Origin: Pseudomonas sp. NFR16
GTDB lineage: Bacteria; Pseudomonadota; Gammaproteobacteria; Pseudomonadales; Pseudomonadaceae
DNA length: 64,000 bases
NCBI RefSeq assembly: GCF_900108875.1
Contig: NZ_FNYJ01000006.1
Coordinates: forward strand, 357,055 to 421,054
Reading direction: 5' to 3'
The notes beneath the pieces were generated by a model. It ran no database searches. It was not told the origin of the DNA and saw only the letters and a list, made by a program, of their open reading frames with translations. A program made the position numbers and the translations under genes. Numbering within the stretch: position 1 is the stretch's first letter; each line of letters begins with the position of its first letter. Shown one piece after another: positions 18,923-28,027 of the stretch.

Positions 18923-19032
18923 GGGATGTTCCTTCTGAGGTTTGCGATGGTTTTGATTATGGCTCTTTTCACGCGCCCCTGGCACGCCGTTATGCTTTGT
19001 TTGCCGACATATCGCGGCAGGGGCATAGAGAT

Positions 19033-19470
19033 ATGACGCTGTGGATAGTGCTGTCAATCATTGCCGTGGTGTTGAGCCCGCTGGTATGGCTGCGCCCGTC
19101 GCGTTCGCAGAGCGGAAGAATGGCCATGCGCATGGAGGCGCGGCGCATGGGGCTGGCGATGCAGTTGATTCCGCAGGAATGGCCCCACTGGCTGCCGACC
19201 GAGCCACCGAGCCCCTGCGCCCAATACCACAGGCCGCGCACGGCACGTGATCCGGACGTCTGGGTGTACTGGCAGATGGCGCCCGGAGCGTGGGTCAATC
19301 AGTGGCGTGAGCCTTGCGCCGATGCGCGCCTGCAGGCGCAATTCGAGACGCTGCCAGCGGACGTCTACAAAGTTGAGGCGGGTAGACAGCTGATCGCGCT
19401 GTACTGGGCGGAGAAGGGCGAAACCCAGGTGCTGGAGAGAATCGCTGGAGTGCTCAAGGCGCTGGCGTGA
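19033..19470 (+). CDS. Conserved hypothetical membrane-anchored protein
   Basis: Protein of 145 aa. The N-terminus (MTLWIVLSIIAVVLSPLVWLRPS) is one membrane segment of about 17 residues followed by a basic stretch, so the rest, rich in Trp and Pro, probably faces the cytosol. I do not recognise a domain. It sits divergent from uspA and upstream of fadBA in a conserved Pseudomonas neighbourhood. The ATG at 19033 was chosen because it starts directly on the membrane segment and has AGGGG about 9 bases upstream. Confidence 0.75.
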   Translation: MTLWIVLSIIAVVLSPLVWLRPSRSQSGRMAMRMEARRMGLAMQLIPQEWPHWLPTEPPSPCAQYHRPRTARDPDVWVYWQMAPGAWVNQWREPCADARLQAQFETLPADVYKVEAGRQLIALYWAEKGETQVLERIAGVLKALA

Positions 19471-19503
19471 GGCCGCGCGCAGGAGCTCGGCAAATCGCAG
19501 GCA

Positions 19504-19530
19504 TTAAAAAGCCCGATAGCAACATCGGGC
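19504..19530 (-). terminator. Orphan minus-strand intrinsic terminator
   Basis: Stem GCCCGAT/ATCGGGC with a six-base loop; on the minus strand it is followed by TTTTT. No protein gene lies upstream of it on that strand, so it may end a small RNA transcribed leftward from the 19550-19800 region. Confidence 0.7.
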
Positions 19531-20050
19531 CGGGGTTGGCCAGGCAGGCCGATAATTCGTGACGCTTTGCGGTGCAACGCCGCAAAAGACGTGCAAATTC
19601 GTTTCACGGCATTTCCGAAAACGACCCGTCTTGATGCGCAGTGCGCTGAATGTAGACCTTATTGGTGCATTTGTCTGCTGCGGATCCAATTATTTTTGAC
19701 GTTTATACCTTTAGCCGTCGCTTCCACTGTTTAGTCAGGCGTGCCGAGTCCCCTGTGCTGATCACTGAACTGAATGGCGCCTGATCACAGGTGTCTTTTA
19801 CCTGCGATTTGCCGGTTTTGCCCGCTGTCTGCCGAATTGACAATTGTTGGAATATGGCTGAAGGTAGGTGCACCCAAATCAAACGGGCGTATGAATTGAG
19901 CGTTTGCCGTAGGAATGCTCTGACAGACGCTCGAATCGTGTCGACGGGGTGCCTGGCGTTTGGTGTCGCATGGCCGGAAAGGTCAGGTGATTCGCCGGAT
20001 TTCAGCGTCTGACGCGTATTGTTCAGCTTCCATATCGTGGAGATCAGTTG
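19531..20050. other. Intergenic region upstream of fadB
   Basis: About 520 bases with no convincing protein gene. It must hold the fadBA promoter. A TTGACA occurs at about 19837 but with no good -10. CAAAC and GTTTG half-sites lie around 19878-19906, but they are about 17 bases apart and not the N4 spacing of a PsrA box, so PsrA control is not shown directly. The left part may encode a small RNA on the minus strand. Confidence 0.4.
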
Positions 20051-22198
20051 ATGATTTACGAAGGTAAAGCCATCACGGTTAAGGCTCTTGAAAGTGGCAT
20101 CGTCGAATTGAATTTCGACCTCAAGGGTGAGTCCGTCAACAAGTTCAACCGCCTCACCCTCAACGACCTGCGTCAGGCTGTCGAAGCCATCAAGGCTGAC
20201 GGCTCGGTCAAAGGCGTTATCGTCACCAGCGGCAAAGACGTGTTCATCGTCGGCGCCGACATCACCGAATTCGTCGACAACTTCAAGCTGCCGGACGCCG
20301 AACTGGTGGCCGGTAACCTGGAAGCCAACAAAATCTTCAGTGATTTCGAAGACCTGAATGTCCCGACCCTCGCTGCCATCAACGGTATCGCCTTGGGTGG
20401 CGGTCTGGAAATGTGCCTGGCGGCCGACTTCCGGGTGATGTCCGCCACCGCCAAGATCGGCCTGCCCGAAGTCAAGCTGGGTATCTACCCGGGCTTCGGC
20501 GGCACCGTTCGCCTGCCGCGCCTGATCGGCGTCGACAACGCCGTCGAGTGGATTGCCTCGGGCAAGGACAATCGCGCCGAAGATGCCCTGAAAGTGGGCG
20601 CCGTCGATGCGGTGGTCGCGCCCGAAAAGCTTCAGGAAGCGTCACTGGACCTGATCAAGCGCGCCATTTCCGGCGAGTTCGACTTCAAGGCCAAGCGTCA
20701 ACCCAAGCTGGACAAACTCAAGCTCAACGCCATTGAGCAGATGATGGCGTTCGAAACCGCCAAAGGTTTCGTCGCAGGCCAGGCCGGTCCGAACTACCCG
20801 GCACCTGTCGAAGCGATCAAGACCATTCAGAAAGCCGCCAACTTCGGCCGTGACAAGGCGCTGGAAGTCGAAGCGGCCGGTTTCGTGAAGATGGCCAAGA
20901 CCTCGGCGGCCGAGAGTCTGATCGGCCTGTTCCTGAACGATCAGGAACTGAAAAAGAAAGCGAAGATTTACGACGAAGTCGCCAAGGACGTGAAGCAGGC
21001 GGCCGTGTTGGGCGCAGGCATCATGGGCGGCGGCATCGCCTATCAGTCGGCTGTCAAAGGCACGCCGATCCTGATGAAAGACATCCGCGAAGAGGCCATC
21101 GAACTGGGTCTGGGCGAAGCGTCGAAACTGCTGGGCAAGCGCGTCGAAAAAGGGCGTCTGACCCCGGCGAAGATGGCCGAAGCGCTCAACGCGATTCGTC
21201 CTACGCTGTCTTACGGCGATTTCGGCAACGTCGACCTGGTCGTTGAAGCCGTCGTCGAAAACCCGAAGGTCAAACAGGCCGTGTTGTCCGAAGTGGAAGG
21301 GCAGGTTGCCGAAGGCACCATTCTGGCCTCCAACACCTCGACCATCTCCATCAGCCTGCTGGCCAAGGCGCTCAAGCGTCCTGAGAACTTCGTCGGCATG
21401 CACTTCTTCAACCCGGTGCACATGATGCCGCTGGTCGAAGTGATCCGTGGCGAGAAGTCCAGCGAAGTCGCCGTGGCGACGACCGTGGCCTACGCCAAGA
21501 AGATGGGCAAGAACCCGATCGTGGTCAACGACTGCCCGGGCTTTCTGGTCAACCGTATCCTGTTCCCGTACTTCGGCGGTTTCGCCAAGCTGGTCAGCGC
21601 CGGCGTCGACTTCGTGCGCATCGACAAGGTCATGGAAAAATTCGGCTGGCCAATGGGCCCGGCTTACCTGATGGACGTGGTCGGCATCGACACCGGTCAT
21701 CATGGCCGCGACGTCATGGCCGAAGGCTTCCCTGACCGCATGAAAGACGACCGCCGCTCCGCTGTGGACGCGCTGTACGACGCCAATCGCCTGGGCCAGA
21801 AGAACGGCAAGGGCTTCTACGTCTACGAGACCGACAAGAAGGGCAAGCCTAAGAAAGTTGTCGACGCTTCCGTGCTCGAAGTGCTCAAACCGATTGTCTA
21901 CGAACAGCGCGACGTCACCGACGAAGACATCATCAACTGGATGATGATCCCGCTGTGTCTGGAGACTGTCCGCTGCCTGGAAGACGGCATCGTCGACACC
22001 GCAGCCGAGGCCGACATGGGCCTGATCTATGGCATCGGGTTCCCTCCTTTCCGCGGCGGTGCGCTGCGCTATATCGACTCGATCGGTGTGGCTGAATTCG
22101 TTGTCCTGGCTGACCAATACGCTGATCTGGGCGCTCTGTACCACCCCACTGCGAAGCTGCGCGAAATGGCCCGTACTGGCCAGCGCTTCTTCGGCTAA
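20051..22198 (+). CDS. fadB: Fatty acid oxidation complex subunit alpha FadB
   Basis: Multifunctional beta-oxidation enzyme of 715 aa (enoyl-CoA hydratase, 3-hydroxyacyl-CoA dehydrogenase, cis-trans isomerase and epimerase). The hydratase has the oxyanion loop INGIALGGGLEMCLAAD at about 110-127. The dehydrogenase has the NAD loop VLGAGIMGGGIAYQSA near 319, NTSTISI and the catalytic His in HFFNPVHMMPLVE. The ATG at 20051 follows GGAGATC; a TTG just before it is not needed. It is followed after 23 bases by fadA, with which it forms the alpha2beta2 complex. Confidence 0.97.
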   Translation: MIYEGKAITVKALESGIVELNFDLKGESVNKFNRLTLNDLRQAVEAIKADGSVKGVIVTSGKDVFIVGADITEFVDNFKLPDAELVAGNLEANKIFSDFEDLNVPTLAAINGIALGGGLEMCLAADFRVMSATAKIGLPEVKLGIYPGFGGTVRLPRLIGVDNAVEWIASGKDNRAEDALKVGAVDAVVAPEKLQEASLDLIKRAISGEFDFKAKRQPKLDKLKLNAIEQMMAFETAKGFVAGQAGPNYPAPVEAIKTIQKAANFGRDKALEVEAAGFVKMAKTSAAESLIGLFLNDQELKKKAKIYDEVAKDVKQAAVLGAGIMGGGIAYQSAVKGTPILMKDIREEAIELGLGEASKLLGKRVEKGRLTPAKMAEALNAIRPTLSYGDFGNVDLVVEAVVENPKVKQAVLSEVEGQVAEGTILASNTSTISISLLAKALKRPENFVGMHFFNPVHMMPLVEVIRGEKSSEVAVATTVAYAKKMGKNPIVVNDCPGFLVNRILFPYFGGFAKLVSAGVDFVRIDKVMEKFGWPMGPAYLMDVVGIDTGHHGRDVMAEGFPDRMKDDRRSAVDALYDANRLGQKNGKGFYVYETDKKGKPKKVVDASVLEVLKPIVYEQRDVTDEDIINWMMIPLCLETVRCLEDGIVDTAAEADMGLIYGIGFPPFRGGALRYIDSIGVAEFVVLADQYADLGALYHPTAKLREMARTGQRFFG

Positions 22199-22221
22199 GT
22201 GCCCAACGAACAGGTGAGAAT

Positions 22222-23397
22222 ATGAGCTTGAATCCGAGAGACGTCGTGATTGTCGACTTCGGTCGTACGCCGATGGGCCGCTCCAAGGGCGGCATGCACC
22301 GCAACACCCGCGCCGAAGACATGTCGGCGCACCTGATCAGCAAGTTGCTTGAACGCAACAGCAAGGTCGACCCGGCCGAAGTCGAGGACGTGATCTGGGG
22401 TTGCGTCAACCAGACCCTGGAGCAGGGCTGGAACATCGCGCGCATGGCGTCGCTGATGACGCAGATCCCGCACACGTCCGCTGCGCAGACCGTCAGCCGC
22501 CTGTGCGGTTCGTCCATGAGCGCGCTGCACACCGCCGCCCAGGCGATCATGAGCAACAACGGCGATGTGTTCGTCATCGGTGGCGTCGAACACATGGGGC
22601 ACGTCGGCATGATGCACGGCGTCGATCCGAACCCGCACATGTCGCTGTATGCCGCCAAGGCATCGGGCATGATGGGCCTGACTGCGGAAATGCTCGGCAA
22701 AATGCACGGCATCACCCGTGAGGCCCAGGACGCGTTCGGCGTGCGTTCCCACAAGCTGGCGCATCAGGCGACCGTGGAAGGCAACTTCAAGGACGAAATC
22801 ATCCCGATGCAAGGGTATGACGAGAACGGCTTCCTGAAAATGTACGATTTTGACGAAACCATTCGTCCGGAAACCACGCTCGAAAGCCTCGCGGCTTTGA
22901 AGCCTGCGTTTAACCCGAAAGGTGGTACCGTGACCGCCGGCACCTCGTCGCAGATCACCGACGGCGCGTCCTGCATGATCGTCATGTCGGGCCAGCGGGC
23001 GATGGATCTGGGGATCGAGCCAATGGCCGTGATCCGGTCAATGGCGGTGGCGGGCGTGGACCCGGCGATCATGGGTTACGGCCCGGTGCCGGCGACTCAG
23101 AAAGCGCTCAAGCGCGCGGGTCTGAGCATCGGCGATATCGACTACTTCGAGCTCAACGAAGCTTTCGCTGCACAGGCCTTGCCAGTGCTGAAAGATCTGA
23201 AAGTACTCGACAAGATGGACCAGAAGGTTAACCTGCACGGCGGTGCCATCGCCCTGGGTCACCCGTTTGGTTGCTCCGGAGCCCGTATTTCCGGCACCTT
23301 GCTCAATGTCATGAAGCAGAACGGCGGCACATTGGGTGTTGCAACGATGTGCATTGGCCTTGGACAAGGCATCTCCACCGTGTTCGAACGCGTTTAA
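22222..23397 (+). CDS. fadA: 3-ketoacyl-CoA thiolase FadA
   Basis: Beta subunit of the fatty acid oxidation complex, 391 aa, releasing acetyl-CoA in the last step of each cycle. Nucleophile C95 lies in RLCGSSMSAL, the catalytic His in ALGHPFGCSG near 347, and the second Cys is C377 in MCIGLGQG. Length equals E. coli FadA within a few residues. An AGGTGAG ribosome site precedes the ATG. It is cotranscribed with fadB and followed by a strong terminator. Confidence 0.97.
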   Translation: MSLNPRDVVIVDFGRTPMGRSKGGMHRNTRAEDMSAHLISKLLERNSKVDPAEVEDVIWGCVNQTLEQGWNIARMASLMTQIPHTSAAQTVSRLCGSSMSALHTAAQAIMSNNGDVFVIGGVEHMGHVGMMHGVDPNPHMSLYAAKASGMMGLTAEMLGKMHGITREAQDAFGVRSHKLAHQATVEGNFKDEIIPMQGYDENGFLKMYDFDETIRPETTLESLAALKPAFNPKGGTVTAGTSSQITDGASCMIVMSGQRAMDLGIEPMAVIRSMAVAGVDPAIMGYGPVPATQKALKRAGLSIGDIDYFELNEAFAAQALPVLKDLKVLDKMDQKVNLHGGAIALGHPFGCSGARISGTLLNVMKQNGGTLGVATMCIGLGQGISTVFERV

Positions 23398-23413
23398 CCG
23401 GTGTGAGTGTGCA

Positions 23414-23445
23414 AGCCGGGGCCATGTGCCCCGGCTTTTGTTTTT
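23414..23445 (+). terminator. Terminator of fadBA
   Basis: AGCCGGGGC, five-base loop, GCCCCGGCT, then TTTGTTTTT. It lies 17 bases after the fadA stop. Confidence 0.92.
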
Positions 23446-23499
23446 CTCCGGAAATGTTTTTTTGAAAGTTTTTTCGTGTCAATCCTCGAGGTCCGCACC

Positions 23500-23736
23500 A
23501 TGCCGTTACAGCCAGGTCTCTATCGTCACTACAAAGGTCCCGAGTACCGTGTTTTCGGTGTCGCGCGCCATTCCGAGACGGAAGAGGAAGTGGTGTTTTA
23601 TCAGGCGCTGTATGGCGAATATGGCTTGTGGGTACGCCCTTTGAGCATGTTTCTGGAGTCGGTCGAGGTTGACGGGGAGCAAGTGCCGCGCTTTGCTTTG
23701 GTCCAGGCCGAACCTGATCTTTTTTCAAAGGGATGA
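23500..23736 (+). CDS. DUF1653 family protein
   Basis: Small protein of 78 aa beginning PLQPGLYRHYKGPEYRV, the DUF1653 signature (a YfhA-like compact beta fold of unknown function). The ATG at 23500 is preceded by GAGG. An in-frame start nearly 100 bases earlier lies inside the fadA terminator and is rejected. The gene is conserved between fadA and topA in pseudomonads. Confidence 0.9.
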   Translation: MPLQPGLYRHYKGPEYRVFGVARHSETEEEVVFYQALYGEYGLWVRPLSMFLESVEVDGEQVPRFALVQAEPDLFSKG

Positions 23737-23761
23737 GGCGAGACCTTGCAGTAGCCTCTGC

Positions 23762-23790
23762 TTGACCTCACCTTGCAGCCACTATATATA
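23762..23790 (+). promoter_or_regulatory. Sigma-70 promoter of topA
   Basis: TTGACC, 17 bases, TATATA, about 55 bases upstream of the topA start codon. The very AT-rich -10 with adjacent GC-rich sequence is plausible for a supercoiling-sensitive promoter. Confidence 0.75.
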
Positions 23791-23845
23791 GCGGGGCCTC
23801 GACGGCTCCAACGTCTTTTTTCTCGCATTAGGAATTTTCCGATCC

Positions 23846-26449
23846 ATGGGCAAATCGCTGGTCATTGTGGAATCCCCGGCTAAGGCCAAGACCATCAACA
23901 AGTATCTGGGCAGCCAGTACGTGGTGAAGTCGAGTATCGGCCATATCCGAGACCTGCCCACCAGCGGTTCGGCTAGCGCCGCCAAAGAGCCTGCTGCCAA
24001 ACGTGGCAAGACTGCGTCCGAAGCGCCTGCGCTGTCGCCCAAGGAAAAGGCCAAGCGCCAGCTGGTGGCGCGCATGGGCGTCGATCCCGAGCATGGCTGG
24101 AAAGCCAAGTACGAGATCCTTCCCGGCAAGGAAAAGGTGATCGACGAGCTGCGCCGGCTGGCCAAGGATGCTGACACCATTTATCTCGCGACGGACTTGG
24201 ACCGCGAAGGGGAGGCCATTGCATGGCACCTGCGCGAAGCCATTGGTGGCGACGACGATCGCTACAAGCGTGTCGTGTTCAACGAAATCACCAAGAAAGC
24301 CATTCAGGAAGCCTTCTCCAAACCGGGCGAGCTGGACATCGATCGTGTCAATGCCCAGCAGGCGCGCCGCTTCCTCGACCGGGTCGTGGGTTACATGGTC
24401 TCGCCGCTGCTGTGGCAGAAGATCGCCCGCGGACTGTCCGCCGGTCGTGTGCAGTCGGTTGCCGTGAAGCTGGTGGTGGAGCGTGAGCGCGAGATCCGTG
24501 CGTTCATTCCGGAAGAGTACTGGGAGGTTCACGCTGATCTGGGCACCGCCAAGGGCGCCAACGTGCGATTTGAAGTGGCTCGCGAAAACGGCGAGGCCTT
24601 TAAGCCCCTGAACGAAGCGCAGGCCATGGCCGCACTGGAGAAGCTCAAGTCTTCTTCCTACAGCATCGCCAAGCGTGAAGACAAACCGACCAGCAGCAAG
24701 CCGTCGGCGCCCTTCATCACGTCCACGCTCCAGCAGGCTGCCAGCAACCGCCTGGGCTTCGGCGTAAAGAAAACCATGATGATGGCCCAGCGTTTGTACG
24801 AAGCCGGTTACATCACCTATATGCGTACCGACTCGACCAACCTGTCGGCCGATGCCGTTGCGATGGCGCGCACTTACATCGAAAGCGAATTCGGCAAGAA
24901 ATACCTGCCGGAATCGCCGAACGTCTACAGCAGCAAAGAAGGCGCACAAGAAGCTCACGAAGCGATTCGTCCTTCCGACGTCAACACTCACCCGAGCAAG
25001 CTGTCGGGCATGGAGCGTGACGCCGAGCGCCTGTACGACCTGATCTGGCGCCAGTTCGTGGCCTGCCAGATGCCGCCGGCGCAGTACCTGTCCACCACGG
25101 TCAGCGTGACTGCCGGCAGTTTCGAGCTGCGCGCCAAGGGCCGCATCCTCAAGTTCGACGGCTACACCCGCGTGCTGCCGCAGATGAGCAAGCCTGGCGA
25201 TGACGACGTGCTGCCGGACATGGCCCAGGGCGACACCCTGAAGCTGATCAAGCTCGATCCAAGCCAGCATTTCACCAAGCCGCCTGCCCGGTATTCGGAA
25301 GCGAGCCTGGTCAAGGAAATGGAAAAGCGCGGGATCGGTCGTCCTTCGACCTACGCGGCGATCATCTCGACCATCCAGGATCGGGGTTATGTCGCTCTGC
25401 ACAACCGCCGTTTCTACTCGGAAAAAATGGGTGACATCGTCACCGAGCGTCTGTCCGAAAGCTTCTCCAACCTGATGGACTACGGCTTTACTGCCGGCAT
25501 GGAAGAGAATCTCGACGACGTGGCGCAAGGCGAGCGCGACTGGAAAAACGTGCTCGACGAGTTCTACGGTGACTTCAAGAAAAAACTGGAAGTCGCCGAG
25601 GCCAGCGACAGCGGCATGCGCGCCAACCAGCCGGTCATGACAGACATTCCGTGCAAGGTTTGCGGTCGTCCGATGCAGATTCGCACGGCGTCCACTGGCG
25701 TGTTCCTGGGCTGCTCGGGTTACAGCCTGCCGCCAAAAGAGCGCTGCAAGGCGACGGTCAACCTGACGCCGGGCGATGAGATCGCCGAAGACGACGAGGG
25801 CGAATCCGAATCACGCGTGTTGCGTGGCAAGCACCGCTGCCCGGTCTGCAGCACGGCGATGGATGCCTACCTGCTCGACGAGAAGCACAAGCTGCACATC
25901 TGCGGTAACAACCCGGACTGCGTGGGCTACGAGATCGAAGAAGGTAACTACCGCATCAAGGGCTATGAAGGCCCGAGCGTGGAGTGCGACAAGTGTGGCG
26001 GCGAGATGCAACTGAAGACCGGCCGCTTCGGCAAGTTCTTCGGCTGCACCAACTGCAAGAACACTCGCAAACTGCTGAAAAACGGAGAAGCGGCGCCGCC
26101 GAAGATGGACCCGGTCAAAATGCCGGAGCTCAAGTGTGAGAAGGTCGACGACACCTACATCCTGCGTGACGGTGCCTCGGGGTTGTTCCTGGCCGCCAGC
26201 CAGTTCCCGAAAAACCGCGAGACGCGTGCGCCGCTGGTGCTGGAAATCGTGCCGCACAAGGATGAGATCGATCCCAAGTACCACTTCCTGTGCGAAGCAC
26301 CGAAGAAGGATCCCGATGGTCGTCCCGCGGTGATTCGCTACAGCCGCAAGTCCAAGGAGCAATACGTGCAGACCGAAGTGGACGGCAAGCCAACGGGCTG
26401 GCGTGCGTTCTACGACGGTGGCAGCTGGAAGGTCGAAGACAAGCGTTGA
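23846..26449 (+). CDS. topA: DNA topoisomerase I
   Basis: Type IA topoisomerase of 867 aa that relaxes negative supercoils. The TOPRIM domain begins KSLVIVESPAKAKTI and has the D-L-D-R-E-G-E block at about 117-123. The active-site tyrosine is Y325 in YITYMRTDST. Three C-terminal zinc-ribbon regions follow: CKVCGRPM near 610, CPVCSTAMD near 670 and CDKCGGEMQLKTGRFGKFFGC near 715. A low-complexity insert (about 41-70) after the first strand is common in pseudomonads. Strong sigma-70 promoter upstream; hairpin terminator downstream. Confidence 0.97.
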   Translation: MGKSLVIVESPAKAKTINKYLGSQYVVKSSIGHIRDLPTSGSASAAKEPAAKRGKTASEAPALSPKEKAKRQLVARMGVDPEHGWKAKYEILPGKEKVIDELRRLAKDADTIYLATDLDREGEAIAWHLREAIGGDDDRYKRVVFNEITKKAIQEAFSKPGELDIDRVNAQQARRFLDRVVGYMVSPLLWQKIARGLSAGRVQSVAVKLVVEREREIRAFIPEEYWEVHADLGTAKGANVRFEVARENGEAFKPLNEAQAMAALEKLKSSSYSIAKREDKPTSSKPSAPFITSTLQQAASNRLGFGVKKTMMMAQRLYEAGYITYMRTDSTNLSADAVAMARTYIESEFGKKYLPESPNVYSSKEGAQEAHEAIRPSDVNTHPSKLSGMERDAERLYDLIWRQFVACQMPPAQYLSTTVSVTAGSFELRAKGRILKFDGYTRVLPQMSKPGDDDVLPDMAQGDTLKLIKLDPSQHFTKPPARYSEASLVKEMEKRGIGRPSTYAAIISTIQDRGYVALHNRRFYSEKMGDIVTERLSESFSNLMDYGFTAGMEENLDDVAQGERDWKNVLDEFYGDFKKKLEVAEASDSGMRANQPVMTDIPCKVCGRPMQIRTASTGVFLGCSGYSLPPKERCKATVNLTPGDEIAEDDEGESESRVLRGKHRCPVCSTAMDAYLLDEKHKLHICGNNPDCVGYEIEEGNYRIKGYEGPSVECDKCGGEMQLKTGRFGKFFGCTNCKNTRKLLKNGEAAPPKMDPVKMPELKCEKVDDTYILRDGASGLFLAASQFPKNRETRAPLVLEIVPHKDEIDPKYHFLCEAPKKDPDGRPAVIRYSRKSKEQYVQTEVDGKPTGWRAFYDGGSWKVEDKR

Positions 26450-26498
26450 TCGCCTGACGTTGATCAGACTGGCGAGCCCCGGCGCTTTGCGTTAAAAG

Positions 26499-26537
26499 AA
26501 TCCCTCGATGTGCGTAAGCGCCCCGAGGGATTTTTTT
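26499..26537 (+). terminator. Terminator of topA
   Basis: AATCCCTCG pairs with CGAGGGATT across a 16-base loop that can itself fold, followed by a run of seven T residues. It lies between topA and the next gene. Confidence 0.85.
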
Positions 26538-26581
26538 GCCAGGCTTGCTCGTTCGCATTCATTGAAGTGGAGGCCACTGAC

Positions 26582-27103
26582 ATGGCTCACGAACTCTATA
26601 CCCGCACCAATCAGAAGATTTTCTTCGCAGGCCTCGCCCTGGAGTCAATGGCCAAGGCCCGGGAAAGCCGTGCCATGAATGCCCAGGGACTGGAGCAGGC
26701 CGAGCGCGAATCGGCAGTGTTTCACCTCTATGGTGCGTTGCTGGGCTTGTGTCACGAGATCGCCGGGTATTATCGCCTGCCCCAGGCGGGCACCTCTCGC
26801 GCAGAAGATTTGCTAACGCGTCAGGTTCTGGAAGCCATCGCCATCCCGGAAATGGCCGAGCTTGTCGAATTGGCACAGCAGCGGGAAACATGGCTGGCAC
26901 AACTGCTGGCTTCGTACAACTCGCTGTTTTTGCCACCCAGGGCGCCGAAGAAGCCCAAAGGTGACGTGACCCAGCCACTGATCATTGCAGTCGCCGTGGA
27001 GGAAACCGCTGCGCCGGAATTGAGCCGCGAGGAGATGGAAAGCTGGCGTCAGCAACTGAAAGGGCTGGCGATTCGCTTCAGGGAAGGGCTGAGCGAGTGT
27101 TGA
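26582..27103 (+). CDS. DUF6586 family protein (conserved Pseudomonas)
   Basis: Protein of 173 aa, helical, cytosolic. It starts MAHELYTRTNQKIFFAGLALESMAKA, which matches my memory of the PA3010-type conserved hypothetical downstream of topA. The ATG at 26582 has a clear GGAGG 8 bases upstream; the earlier in-frame ATG lies within the terminator. No catalytic motif is visible. It is followed closely by a second small conserved gene. Confidence 0.82.
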   Translation: MAHELYTRTNQKIFFAGLALESMAKARESRAMNAQGLEQAERESAVFHLYGALLGLCHEIAGYYRLPQAGTSRAEDLLTRQVLEAIAIPEMAELVELAQQRETWLAQLLASYNSLFLPPRAPKKPKGDVTQPLIIAVAVEETAAPELSREEMESWRQQLKGLAIRFREGLSEC

Positions 27104-27181
27104 GACAGCAGAGTGATCGATGGGCTAGGGCCTGAGTCATCAGGCTGTTACAATGCCCGCCTTTCGTGGAGAACTGTCCTG

Positions 27182-27418
27182 ATGCCAACCTCTTTTCTGG
27201 AAATTGTCGAACTGCCTGACGGTCGCATCGAGCTGCGCCGAGCCGAGGATGAAGGGTCTCTTGTGACCTTGAACTTCTCCGAAGACGCCAAGGCGTTTCT
27301 GCAAGGCCAACACGTCGAAGTCGCCAAAGCGATGCTCAGTGTGGGTGTGCAGATGGCCGGTCGTCTGGCCGAGGGTGAGTTGACCAAAGAAGAAGAGGGA
27401 CCTCGCGTCCTGCATTGA
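27182..27418 (+). CDS. Conserved hypothetical small protein
   Basis: Protein of 78 aa (MPTSFLEIVELPDGRIELRRAEDEG), acidic, with no membrane segment. It is conserved next to sulA/lexA in Pseudomonas (PA3009 position) and has no assigned function that I know. GGAG lies about 10 bases before the ATG at 27182. It is convergent with sulA. Confidence 0.82.
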   Translation: MPTSFLEIVELPDGRIELRRAEDEGSLVTLNFSEDAKAFLQGQHVEVAKAMLSVGVQMAGRLAEGELTKEEEGPRVLH

Positions 27419-27453
27419 TCCGCCAGGATTATCCTCTTGCTTTCATGTCTGTC

Positions 27454-27475
27454 GGCTTCTCGTCCCAGAGAAGCC
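27454..27475. terminator. Hairpin between convergent genes
   Basis: GGCTTCTC/GAGAAGCC stem with a six-base loop between the 78-aa gene and sulA. No T tract, so termination here is uncertain. Confidence 0.35.
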
Positions 27476-27515
27476 CGGAAACACCCCTGAATCCTTCCTC
27501 ACGCGGTTTGCCGGT

Positions 27516-28016
27516 TCAGCCCAGGCGGATGTTGAGACTCTGTGCGTCGCCGGTGCGTGCCGCGCTGATCAGTTGCTGACGAGCACTGCTCGATATCGGA
27601 TTGATCCAGCTCACCACGGTATGGCTGCGGCCCAGGCGCAGCGCCTCGCGAGTTAACTCCAGTGCACTCTGCGTCCCACGAGGATGCATCAGGATAATGC
27701 GTTCCCGGTTCAGGCCGGCATCGCGCAGCCATGCCTGTGTCACGCTCGATGGCGGCGCGATCAGCGTCAGCCAGCGGTCATGTTTGTCCTGGCTGAGTTC
27801 TCGCAGGATCGGTGCGAGCAGGTTCAGGCAGTTCCCGGCAGCGCCGCGCAATGACAATTCACTAAAGGCTTCCGGCTCACTGTTCCACGGCGTATCGACG
27901 ACTTCGTCGAGCACCGGGATGTGAAGCCGTGGGACATCGAGCATCGCGACAGGCGCCATGAATGCTTCGAACAAAGGCAGTTGTGCATGTTGTTGCGGTG
28001 TCTGTGGGAACTGCAT
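27516..28016 (-). CDS. sulA: SOS cell division inhibitor SulA
   Basis: FtsZ-binding division inhibitor of 166 aa induced by DNA damage. The region of about 50-140 keeps the SulA/RecA-like core (LTLIAPPSSVTQAWLRDAGL and SHTVVSWINPISSSARQQL). Its ATG lies 11 bases after the lexA stop codon, so it is cotranscribed from the LexA-controlled promoter, which fits its role. The C-terminus ends shortly after the core, as in other Pseudomonas SulA proteins. Confidence 0.93.
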   Translation of the reverse strand: MQFPQTPQQHAQLPLFEAFMAPVAMLDVPRLHIPVLDEVVDTPWNSEPEAFSELSLRGAAGNCLNLLAPILRELSQDKHDRWLTLIAPPSSVTQAWLRDAGLNRERIILMHPRGTQSALELTREALRLGRSHTVVSWINPISSSARQQLISAARTGDAQSLNIRLG

Positions 28017-28027
28017 AAACGTTCTCC

